From assembly GCA_033980235.1 (NCBI GenBank), contig CM067059.1, positions 19,850,100 through 19,914,099 on the forward strand: a stretch of 64,000 nucleotides of DNA, in the 5' to 3' direction. Of this stretch, positions 13,101 through 25,793 are shown one piece after another; positions within the stretch are counted from its first letter, which is position 1; the number at the start of each line of letters is the position of its first letter. The notes under the pieces were generated by a model. It ran no database searches, had not been told where the DNA came from, and saw only the letters and a list, made by a program, of their open reading frames with translations. The position numbers and the translations under genes were made by a program. The stretch comes from Diadema setosum (lineage: Eukaryota > Echinodermata > Echinoidea > Diadematoida > Diadematidae).

Positions 13101-16100
13101 GGAATGATGTTGTGGTTGTAAAATCTTTGTCTTTTTTGCCTTCAAAATTTGTCATTGAAAGATTTGTCAGTCAGATAATATGTAACAAATCACAAATCCT
13201 GTCCTTATCAGGACCACCATTGATATTATCTAACCCTTTGTGTGCCACATTCACATACCTGACTCATATTTTGCTCAAACACACAACTGGACACACAGAG
13301 ATCAATAAATCGCAATAATGCCACCATACATTGAAAGTGCCATAGCCATAGCTTAAAGAATTTTACATCACAGCAGAGCTTGCAATTTTCTCTCAAAATT
13401 TGCTCTGATGCATTTCTAAATGCTTCTATATAAGGTTACATGACTTTGAAAAATAGGATATTTTCCAAAATCGCTGGTGATTGTGGTCTCAGAAATATTG
13501 TGAAAATTTCTGCGTGTACAGCATCATGTACTCTGTTTTCTCCACTGATGTATGTTTGATCCTTTCACGACCATGTAGCTGGTTGTCAGCAGAATGAAAG
13601 CAAACTAGGACCATATTTCCAGAATAATGTTATTCAAATCATATTCATAGCACATCATTGTGTTTTAGGTACAATTGTATTTTTTCAAGTCTCCTAGTTT
13701 TGCTAGGGTTTACATAATGTAGTTGCGTTCGGATGGCTCGATCCTTTAAACATGCTTGAGGGAGTGGAACTTAGCTTGACCCTTTTTCCTTTTGACAACA
13801 AAACCTGCATTCTCATTCACAGTCAGTCGTGCATGCATTTAGAGAGCTGCATATTTGACATGGTGTGAAACATAGATTGACTATTGTGTAGGTTGTTGTT
13901 AGTGGTTAACAGTGTGAGGTAAGATTTTTTTTTTTTCAGTATCTGACAAGCACACCACTCTGAATGTGCAGAAACCAGATAAAGACCACACTCTTTCAGC
14001 CTTTGAACCCTCACGGTCATTTTGCCTTGTAGATCTTAGCTGAAAGAAAGAGGAAGTGGTTGTATAGAAACACAAAGATAGCACATCCTCTTTTAAAGGG
14101 GAATTTACCCCCAAAGTTTGTGTTGATTCTGTAGATACAGAAATTTATAAGAATACATCAGTGAAGTTTGATAAAAAGCCATTCAAAAAGTATGAATTTT
14201 GATGTTTTGAATAAAATAATGTGTCATTATCATTGGATAAGAAAACTGTAAAAAAAAAAAAAAATATGTGATGATAAATTGGGGGATATTATCAAGAGAA
14301 TTCCACATGTTTTCATATTTTTAGAAATATAGCATAATGAAAGAGCTCATGACTAAGTGTTCCTACTTAGAAGGCAGGTGAAAGAATATTATTCTTTAAA
14401 AGGTAGTAATACCTTAAAGGATTGTGTACTTTTTTACAAGTTTTTTTTTTCTTATCCTACAATGACAGCACATGGATTTGACCAAATCTTAACATATTTA
14501 TAACCTTTGAATGGATTATCTGAGTTTCCTCAAATGTAATTAATGTCTTCTTCAAATATTTTTGCATCAACTGAGTCCACAGAGATGTTTTGGATAAAAT
14601 ATCTGTGGCTAAAATCTTAAATGGCTTCAAAGGGAAGTATTATCTTCATAGGGCTAGAAGCTCTTAGCCATGTATTAATCATCATAGATGTTGGGGAAAA
14701 GATATGCCGAAGGTGGTTGGTGTAAGAATACATCACATTGGTAACTGAACCACATCATCCAATAAACAAGCAGTTTGCTTAGTTTATGCCACAAGTTGAA
14801 ATCTTTTGTCCAGGAAAACCTGAAGAAATCATAGACATTCCATCTAGTTTGAACAAAGATTAAAGATAATAAAAAGTTTTGGTACCTCAAAAGTTTCCCT
14901 GAATTTCCGTGTTTCAGGTTAAAGTACCTTTCAAATAACTAACATTGTGAGACTTACTCGCCCCAAAGTGCTCTCATTTCTTAGTAATCATGCAATTAAC
15001 TGCGACCAGCAGCCCCATATGCATAGCGTAATGGGGCTTCGCATTGTAGCATCCAGGATCATGACAGATGTAGTATCGCGGGTTAATATCAACTTAAAAT
15101 CCAAAAAATTCTTCAATTTGAAGACTTACCAATTAAGTTGAAGTCTTGAAAACAGGCTTCGGGCAATGTTTGGTTCCGCCAATAGTCCCTTTCTGTTCGA
15201 ATTGATGACTGAATGTGACTCTGTCGAGAGGACCTTGGGAGAGCTACATACATTGATTACTACGGCCAACGCATACGCACACATCACATGCGAACAAATT
15301 TCAAATCCACGAACGGATAAGATGTTTGTGTGCGCATGCGCTGGCCGTCAATTCAGTGTAGCTCTCCCAAGGTCCTCTCGACCGAGTCACATTCAGTCAT
15401 CAATTCGAACAGAAAGGGACTAGTGCAGAACCAAACGTTGCCCGAGGCCTGTTTTCAATACTTCAACTTAATTGGTAAGTCTTCAAATTAAAGAATTTTC
15501 TGGATTTTAAGTTGATATTTACCCGCGATACTAAATCTGTCATGATCCTGTAAGCTACAATGCGAAGCCCCATTTAGCTATACGTATGGGGCTGCTGGTC
15601 GCAGTTAGCTACTCAGTATGCGTATGGGGCTGCACGCTGCTGGTCGCAGTTATCATGCAATGATGGTTTCGTACAATACGTGTACTACCTCGCCGCCGTA
15701 CGGCGGCGGCTCTTGTACGAAACCATTATTGCATGATTACTAAGACATGAGAGCACTTTGGGGCGAGTAAGTCTCACAGTGTTAGTTAAATGAAAGGTAC
15801 TTTAACCTGAAACACAAAATAAGACAAGGAAATTCAGGGAAACTTTTGAGGTAATACCAAAACTTTATATTATCTCTAAACAAAGTTTAGGAAATACTTT
15901 TATATCTCAGTACTAAAAACACATTATGAGGTCTTTTGGGCAAGGTTTGGACATATTCATGATGTGCTGCAATAACCCAAATTGAGTTGTCATTGGTTCA
16001 GGTAGCCAAAGGGAGTGTGTCATCTTCAATGTGCCATAATTCCCATTATTCAATCCCCACTGAAGTCACTCTGGCAAAGAGTAAATGCCAATTTTTCCTC

Positions 16101-19100
16101 ACTTGTAATGTGTCTACATGTAGCATGATAAAGACAGTAGTTCTGACTTTGTTTGATGTAAATGCAGTGTTACTGTGTAGTATATTACTGGCTTCTATCA
16201 TGGACCTACTACTACACACATGGACTAGTAACGAAGGTCCTTCTTTGATCCCATCATCACCGCTGCCACCTGATTATGTGCATATCTTGATGAGTAAATT
16301 CAGGTGCTTGGATAATGACGACTGTGCAAGTCGTGCATTGTCACTGACAAAATAATTATTTCCCTCATTGCAGTCTTATTTTGCTAAGGTGCCTTTTCAG
16401 ACTCAACTACCTCTGAATAAACACCGATGAAAGGGAGCAGCAAACCCAAAAACATGACCGTTTTCCTGTCACAAAATTGAAAATTACTGAAGTGGACACT
16501 TGTGGACAAGCATGTAACATCATATGGCTTAATGATAGGACATACATGTCATCTACGGTTACTGTCCACGTTTACTCGGAGCAATGTGCAAAAAATGTGA
16601 AAAATTAGATTACAAATCACAATTAACCTGCCAAAATGATTGCCTTCTCTTGTAAAGTACGCACATTTTGCAAATGAAATTACTTGAGCGATAATTTTCC
16701 AATGTACACTACAACTGCACATGCATTTGTCTTGATTTAAGAGAATTACTATCTTCTGCGAATGTACTTTTTAGATTTCTCAAAGCATTGTCTTGTTTTT
16801 ATCCAGGCTGGCTGTCGGTAGTGATGATAAGATCAATGCAGGAAAGCATGTTTAAAATGCTTTTGTAACGCTTTTGACAGAAACAGGTACATGAATTAAT
16901 TAACAAGCGATAAATGTCCATGTGTAGTAGGTCCATGCTTCTATTATTTGTTGTACATGCTATGTGCACTTGATTAGCGATCATCTATTAGGTATGCATC
17001 CTATATCTATGGGGGTCTCTGCTATGTTTCAATATCTTTAAGTAGCTACTGTTAATGTTATTTAATTTCCTGTTATTCCCTGCATACACATTGATTGAAT
17101 TATGTAAGACAACTCAGAAACATCCTGTTGCGTTCTGACTGACCAACTTTCAAGTACCCTCTACTCTACTGTTTGTCTGTGTTTCTGGCTATATATCCCT
17201 TCTCTCTCTTTTTCATCATATTTCTTTCTTCTTCTTTTTTAAATCTGACCTTGCTATACTTGCTTCTTGATGTTGATTCCCCCCCCCCCAAATTTGTTCA
17301 ACCTCATGTTTACTTTCAGCCAAGCACATCTTCAGTTTCAAAGTTCCAAATGTAATTGTTTTTGTAGTTACACCCGTGTGTCTGTTTTTAAAAAAATGTA
17401 TTTAATTGTCTAAGTACATATTTTTCTCCATTTATTCTCCCATGAAGTTGTTCTATGAGTTCAATGAAGGTGAACCTTATTCTTCTGCTCTATTTTTTCG
17501 TTTACTTACCCTATTGGCACTGAACACTTTTGTTTTTAATTATGTTTTGTTTTTCTGTTCTTTTTGTGAATTTGGACTATGTATGTCATATTTTTTTCCA
17601 CTCATTTTTCCCCTTTCTCTTCATCATTCTGTTCTTTTTCCCTTATCTCTCTCTCTCTCTCACATACACATATTCTCCGTTCTATTTGTCCTTTCTATAT
17701 GAATTGTTACGTCTTGCCATATATATATCTCTTGTTAACATCTGGCGTAGTCAGCCTGATATCTTGCCCACTCCTTCTAATCTATGTCAGCTTTGATTTG
17801 TATGAACCCACACAGCCAAGAAGGGATCAGAGAAAGCCAGCGAGAGGTTACACAGGATATCCTCGGGCAAAAGTCGGAAGCGGGACCCAAGTGTGGACAT
17901 CCAAGAGACGATCCTGAGGTGAGACAGGGGTGCAGTCCAGGGCCACTCCAGGGTTTGGGTGTGGTCAGTGAGGAGTGGTCATTGGGTAATATGTGCAGTG
18001 TGGTACTTGCAAGGGGCAGTGTGACATTGAAAATGACTTTGAGGCAGCAATTACAACGCATTTAATGGTCACTGAAAGATGAGAGAAAGCTGTACATTAT
18101 GAATGTTGGAATTATGAATTTGAATGGTGATGTAAGATGAGAAATAGTAAAACTCAGTACATGAAAATGTAAATCCTCAAATGTTAACACAAGAGAATGA
18201 CATGTGTGTGTGTGCTTATGTGTGTTTGTATGAGAGAGAGAGAGAGAGAGATGACACATTGCACCTTGATGAAGGCAAGTTATGATATCAAGATAATATG
18301 TTAACAATCACAAGAGAGATGATCCATTGTCTGTAAAGGCCAGTGTTTGTCACCGTGCCCAGACTATCTCAAAGTGTGAGCTGGATCTGGGCCCTGATTC
18401 GTCAAAAGTCACAGACATTTCAACAAATCAGGCAAAAAGTGGCTTTCAGCCAATCAGAGCAAGAGGTACAGAGACCCTTCTTTGAATTCTCTTTGTTGTC
18501 ATTGTTAATAGCTTCATGTTTTTTCAAAGCCCAGTGGGCCCTGAAATGAAATGACTCAGCAAGCTTTGTTTGGCTTCTGGTGGCATCTATTTTGAGCTTG
18601 TGAAGCAGGTGCCATAAGCACACTCAATCACAGGTTATACATGAGACTAATGACACAAAGTGTGTATTGATGTATAGGGAGGAGTAGGTGTTTGCAAGCT
18701 GTAGCACTTTTTTTCTTTCTACTTCATGATCCTAATATTGCATGAGAAAATGTAGAAACGTTCTAAGTTAAACATCATTTGAAGTATCTTTTACACTTAC
18801 ATCTTCTCAAGAACTAAGTTAGTTCATTTAGAGTATGCTCTTAATCACGTTTACGACATGATGATGTTTTTTCACCCAGAGCAAATTTCAAGATAAACCA
18901 GAATTAAGTCCTGTTTCCAGTTAAACTCAGATAAGAATATGACATGTTAGGAAGTTTAAGGGCAGACACGTTGCAGAATATTTCAAAATAGTCAACAGAA
19001 TTCATCATATAATGCAGTTGGTTGTTGGAAATGGAACAGATGTAAACAAAGCTGTACTGTAGTTAAAATTTTACAGTAAAAGCAAATAACACAGAAATTC

Positions 19101-22100
19101 AGATATCTGATTGTCTGCATCCTGAAGGGAGAAAACATCAAGTGAAAAGGGATAGGGAAGACTTCGTGTGTTTGTGTGTGTGTGATTGAAGATGATAGAT
19201 ACTTGTTGAAATGCACGTTGTCCTTGTCCCATATCATCAAAGACTTGTTCAGGGGCAGGACTGACACACAGGCTTGATCTGCAGAATGCCAGACAGTGAT
19301 CTTTTTATCTTGCTATGAGTCACGGTAGCATGAGTCACTATGGCGATACAGACCTCTCTCTCTCTTCCTCCTCCCTTCACAAAGTTTGCAAAGTCACTAA
19401 ACAACCATAACAACAAAATTAATGTACCTAGAACTGTGGAACTGTTTCATATATATGACTGGTATTACATCATATTTTCTTTGCTTGAGATTGAAGATAA
19501 TGCATAATTTATTCCATATATCTGATGCCAAACTGACAGATTGACATCATTCTTTGAAGAACAGTATAAAGGGGCAAAACTGACACACCCCTTAAAAAGA
19601 TGACTTGGTTTTTTTTAGTAAAGTCCTGTTAGAGTTCTGAGGGATTAGCATGAAGTTGTGCTAAACCTGACCTGAAAACAGAATCTGAAAGAGGACAAAT
19701 GACCACTTCCTTCCCAAATGAGATCATTGGGAGGTATATTTGATTCACCACACTGTGCTGTGGGCCCCTAGTGGGCCAGGTGATGCAACAGATTTTTGAC
19801 AGTTGTGGTCTTGCAGTAGTGATCAAACACTGAAGAAATATATGACTCGTTCTGCTTGTACAGTGATAATCGTTGGCGTTTACTGTGTAAAGGGTTGAAA
19901 TCTGGGCTGCAACACAAGTGATCAGGGATGCACTAAATGATGATAAGCAATTTTGCCTTGCCTCTGAGTGTGAGACTGATAGTTTTAGTTTCGGGTATTG
20001 CTTGTATTGATGCAGCCACTTGTAGCTTGAGATACTGTGGGTGGGAACATATTGCACATGATTGTACACCCATCTTGCCATCAGCTCCAAAAGCAAGCAT
20101 GATGGCGTAACAATCTTGCCTCATTCAGCAGAGGCCACAAGTAGAACCATGGTAGTTGCCTGGGAAAGCCAGGAAAAAAGCAACTTTAGCATGTTCATAG
20201 CAGCTTGCCCTCCCCTCCTAGAGCTCATATATTGAAATTTGTCTATATCGAGTCTCTTACTCCTCAACATTACCAAAGCCAGTCTTTCTTGTTTTTCTTT
20301 CTCTATATTGTGTGTATGAGTGTGTGCATTGTTGCATAGACAACATATAAAGATAATCTTATTTCATTTTGATGCAGTAGTTGCTGTTAGTTGACAGCGA
20401 AGCTCATAGACAGAATAAAGTATCACTCAGGAAATAAATACAAGGTGCATACATGTATGTAATGTTTTAACTCAGAGGAATGTGTGTGATGCAAGAATAC
20501 TAATGGTAGAATGCAACAGAAGGAATGTAGGTGACTGATATGAAATGTTTTACAGAAACTGCTACTTTCATATCAATCAACTATTCCCACCTGTTTCCTC
20601 ATGGTAGGGTGGTGGCAAAGAGCAGCACAGACAGCAGCATTGGGCTGGGGGCCCTGGTTCACAGCTTCATCCGAACTCAAGAAGAGAAGTGTGAGACAGA
20701 TAAACCAGAGGTGGTGCTCCGAAGTGTGCGACAGTTCATGAGTGGCACCAAGAACTACCTCTTGAACAACAGGGAGCCAGAGGTTAATGCTGTCATCAAC
20801 AAGGTAAAGAACTTATTTTCTGTTCCTGGTTGTCTGCAAATGTGTGCATCAATGATAAATAGCACGGGATAGATGAAAGGGGTAGAGGGCTCTTTAAGCT
20901 TATATTCACAGTGAATCTTTTTTATGTGGATCCTGTGTCACAGATCATAAATGATGATGACCTCAAGGTGCATGTATGTTGCGGAAGATATTGTGTGTGA
21001 TCAGTAAACATCAAAAGTCCATTTTACTTTTTTTTTTGTGACTTCATATCACTTATCAATAACTCTTCATTTGATGTGCATTTGAGGAGACTTAACATTG
21101 ATATATCTAGTGCCTCTACCATGTGGCAGTGCGAACATCAACACTTTGTCTTTTGTTGTCTAGTTGTCTGCAATTAATTCTTTTGTGGCAGCGTAGTGAA
21201 GAACACAAGGCTGTTGATGCATGGCCCAAGTATGTTGTGATGATGCAGGCATTTTTCATATGTCTGTAACGTTTTCTGACCCAGAAAACTATGTCATTTC
21301 CTCTGGTCTAGTTGACATTGCTTGAATCTCTGTGTAGTAACATTTTGCATCTTACTGTGTTCTGCAGTATGCCAATGAATTGGATGCAAGCAGCTTGGAG
21401 GCGATCGTAGAGGGCACCCTTCACCAATGTGTCCTGGCACCACTCCAGTCTGACATCAGTATGAGTTGTCTTAATGAGTACAACAGGTAAGAAGTTCATT
21501 GCGCAGTCGTAGTGTAGGAATGTCCAATGCTTAGATGTTACACATACATGTGTTTGGTAGTTTGTATTTTATATCAACAGTTTAAGGGGATTTTTTTTTC
21601 TATCTCTCAAATCCATTTTTAGATTCAATTGATTCAGAAAGATTAGTGAAACACTAGGTTAAAGTTTGAGGAAAATCAATGATGTATTCAAAAGCATAAA
21701 TGTTTAAATTTTTGTGGATTCCATGGCTCCAACTCTAGATGAGACTCATTATCCATTCATAATGTCACAGTAAAAGAAGTGTGAAGAAATATAATTCTCA
21801 CATTTTTTTTTTTTTTTTTTTATCAAAAGACACTTGATCTTGCTCCTCCAGAAGATTATACCAATAATATTTGTCATACCATATCTCAGAAACTGGTCGT
21901 TCATTAACAGGTTATTCATGAATTAGGAATGGATTGTCCCAGTTTTCCTCAACTTTCACCGAATGGCTCACTAGTCTTTTTGCAGTACTGAATCACATGA
22001 TACATATTGAGGGAAACTGCCCCATTTAGAATAATGTGATCATCAAGAGTCACTTCCCTATGCTTATTCTATGGTGAGCAGTGAAAATCAGTTCAGAAGA

Positions 22101-22458
22101 TTGTAGTGATCATCGTATAAAAAGTCATTGTGATAAACTGGTCTCAGTATTACAATTCTGGAGGCTTCAGTAAGACTGAGGGCAGTGTACTGCAGTGGCC
22201 ATTGTTACCCAGTTTAATGACCATATTGCCCTTGTTCTCACTTTTATTTTATGAGCACAAACACACTTTATACCATTAACCTGCATTGACCTCTTCAAAC
22301 TCAAAACAAGATAATGCTAATAGCCCATTCTTCTCTCTCTACTTTCTGTCTCATTATGAATTCAATTTGAACTGAACATGTTTCGCTGGCTCTTGGCATG
22401 ATCATGAATTAGTTTTTTTTCTGCCATCTTATCAGTCTGTCGAAATATGATATGTATG

Positions 22459-22547
<89 letters not shown>

Positions 22548-25500
22548 CTGTATGTATATCTATCAGTCTACCTGTATTTGTGTCCATCTTTATATATGTA
22601 TATTGAAATTGGGTATCAAAATGAATACTATATGAATATAACGGAAACACTGTTCAGGGCCTGTACAAACAGATGAAACCATTCTTCTCAATGATACACC
22701 TGTCATGCTTCTCCATACTTTTTCCCCTTCTTGTCATGCAGGAATGGATCCATGGCTCTGATGGATCACAACATCATGCAGGCAAAGTCCAAATCTCCAG
22801 AGGAACTTGGAATCAAGGTGAGACTTGCGTTCATTCTAATTGAAGGCCGAGATGAGTGTGTTGTGCAGGAAGTAACCTTGTGATATTGATTGATTGATAA
22901 CTTATCCTATTGTGTTCTTGCTAGACACAAGTAAAGTGTGTTTTGCTGACCACTTCACTTCCTCAATACTTAGTTAAAAGAATAGAAACAGTAGCATGCA
23001 CAGGCATATTCTTTATTGTCTTGTGTGTGCTACATTCTGATTGTTGCTGATTATTCCATGATGTCGCTGTCTTGGCATTTATATGCCTTTAATTAGGAGT
23101 GAGAATGCTTGGTAATGAGGAGACATTGTTGAGACGATGTAAGCTGTGAGAGTGTTTATTCAGCAGCTCTTCCAAGTCCGTGTGTCCTCCGCACAATGGC
23201 TGGTATCATGTTACATCCAGCTACAGCTGGCAGGTTAGTCTTTGCTCAAAACTCATCATTGCAAAGACTTTACAAACATACATGTATATCAACACAGTCG
23301 CTACTTTGTAGTCATTCTTAATTTGCATGATTCCTTAAATGTGTGCATTCTGATCAGGTGTGCTTGTTGTTGTTTTGTTTTCTACACATGTTCTTGTATA
23401 ATTTGTTGCCATGACCACAGGTAATATATACATTATGAACATGCATGATATTGTGCTGAATTTGCATATGTGTGAATTACATATGCACATATTTATGTCA
23501 TCAGCACTGCAATATCTAGTCCATACATATGAAAGCTCAAAACACACAAATTTCATTGTGTTCAAATATATCTGAATTTACAATTTATGATGACATGGTG
23601 ACAACCAGATCTAGGGCTCTTTCCCCTATGATTAATGAAAAATCATAATGCTAAGCCACTGACTGTTCTTGTTCTGGTTTCTGTGCAGCCAAATTACATC
23701 CCACCCCAGGGAAAAGACCTGGAGGAGATCAAGAGACTCTTCTCAGAGCTGCAAGAGGCGTACTCACCTCTCAGGAAGCTGGACCAACTCCTTAAAATTG
23801 TTTCTGCCATCTACAACACAGTGAGTATGGGACCATTTTCAGAACAGGGCAAATGGATGAAAGAGTTCCTTTGGGTGCTGTAGGGATGAAATAGTTCAAG
23901 CAGGGTGCTACAAAGTCACTCGCCCCCTTGCATGGGACAACACAAGTGAAATTCATTGTTGGGCAGGTGATGTGAATGGACCCATGCCCAAATGCCCATT
24001 TTGACAACTGAGATATCTTTTGTAATGCCCTGCATTGTGACAAGAAAGGATGCAAACTCAGTCCAAAAGTGGGAAAACTTAGGGAAAGAAAAAATGTGAA
24101 TCATAAAATGAGAAAGGGATGGAGAAGACACAGGAGGAGGCAGAGCTGAGGCGGGAGAAATTGAGGGACTGTAGGAAGAAGATGAATGATTTTGATGCTG
24201 TTAATATATGATGTACATGGGTCATAAAGAAATGCTTGTTCATCATCCTGTTTAGTTATCACGACATCATGCTGCTTATTTGACATATAATGAATACATT
24301 ATTATGGATTTATTCAGACCGATGAAAATTATGGGAATATAGACAGTGAATGCAAATGTGACCACTCCTTTCTGACATCTTTAGGGCAAGTGCACGCAGT
24401 AAGTTGTTCCACCCTGGTCCTGTTTCAGAATGCAGTGTTCAACAAATACAAAGTAGAATAATTGCAGTTTCCATAACTGCAGTTTGGAAATGACCTCTCA
24501 TTTAGGAACACTTGGTAGTGTTGGAAATCCAGAATTAGAACCTGACAATAATCACAAGTTCTGTGTTGAACTGTGTCCCTCAGTTTGGCATTGGCTGATA
24601 TCCCTATTATTGTCTATTCTCATGCTCAGGTTCGGGACAAGAACTGTGGCCGAAAGGTGACAAATTCTATGGGAGCAGATGGTGAGTTCTGTCTTGATTC
24701 TCTCTAACAAAATGCTTATGCAGCATATCATATGCAGTATATATTTCCCAAGTTATTGATGTATGAAACATAATTCTAGGAGGGGCGTGTTTGTGAATTT
24801 TTATGTTGAATATTTCAATTGATATTGTTTTTCGAATTGTATGATTTAAAACGAAGCAGACAAGACAGTTTGAAGTCTAGCTAGTGGCTTGTTGTAATGA
24901 TAGAGCTGAATGTCTGACATGACCTGGGAAAAGAAGTTGGCCAACCAGGAAGAGACTATTCTTGTATGTTTGTGCAGAGAGGGATATGTGGAGAAATCAT
25001 GTTGCAGAGGGACTTTCTACATAAATTTGAATAACATGATATTTTCAATATAGTTCAAAGCCTGACAATATAAAATCCTCCCCAATTTTGGAATGTTTTG
25101 CCTATTTCGATATGTATGTATCATACATATGTCTCCCTGTTTGCTCTGTGGAACCTCTTGATATGAGTATGATGATTGTTGGCAGCCTTGTAGTTGTCAT
25201 CAAAAAAGTATGTAAAAGGCAGTGTTAAAATTTTCAACAAAATAGCAGGGTTAAGTTATACCATATAGTGTTAGGCAAAGTATCAGTGAAAGCTAATCAC
25301 ACACAAACAGATTTGTGTGACATTCTGCAGAAATCTAACTTGAACTGTCTGATTTTTTTTACCTCAATGCAGACTTTCTACCCATGCTGATCTACGTGCT
25401 TGTCCAGTGTGAGATGATGTGTATTGAGATTGAAGCTGACTACATGTGGGGGCTCCTAGATCCAGCCATGCTATCAGGGGAAGGAGGCTACTACCTGACC

Positions 25501-25755
25501 ACACTGAGCAGTGCCAGTGAGTGTCTTCTCTCACTTCTACAACACACAGTCTAGTCTGTACAGTAAATCATTACCATATTTCCTTGTGTTAGTTAAAAAT
25601 CATCTCATTTTCTGCGATCACACAGTGTAGACTAATACACTTAATTGTTAAATTGAAGATACCATGTCAATCATTTGTGTTATCCAATGTTTATGTAAGT
25701 TCCCATTTTTTCCGGGAGTGCAATAAGTTCAATCCAGAAAACCAAACAGGATCGT

Positions 25756-25793
<38 letters not shown>

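Larger units (their letters stand above)
7242..17815 (+). other. 10.6-kb RIN intron, repeat-rich
   Basis: The largest intron of the gene. It holds 'GAGCTATTGTG' repeat fragments (8.2-8.9 kb), a TATC-rich tract (10.36-10.56 kb), a GC-rich repeat patch (11.4-12.0 kb), a ~1-kb palindrome (14.86-15.88 kb) and a possible alternative terminal exon at 9611. ORFs within it, including a 170-codon minus-strand ORF at 9004-9516, show no recognisable protein. Confidence 0.7.

Noticed and set aside
15166..15423. 85-codon ORF at the centre of the 1-kb palindrome
   Set aside because: It spans the loop and both arms, so it arises from the inverted repeat itself.
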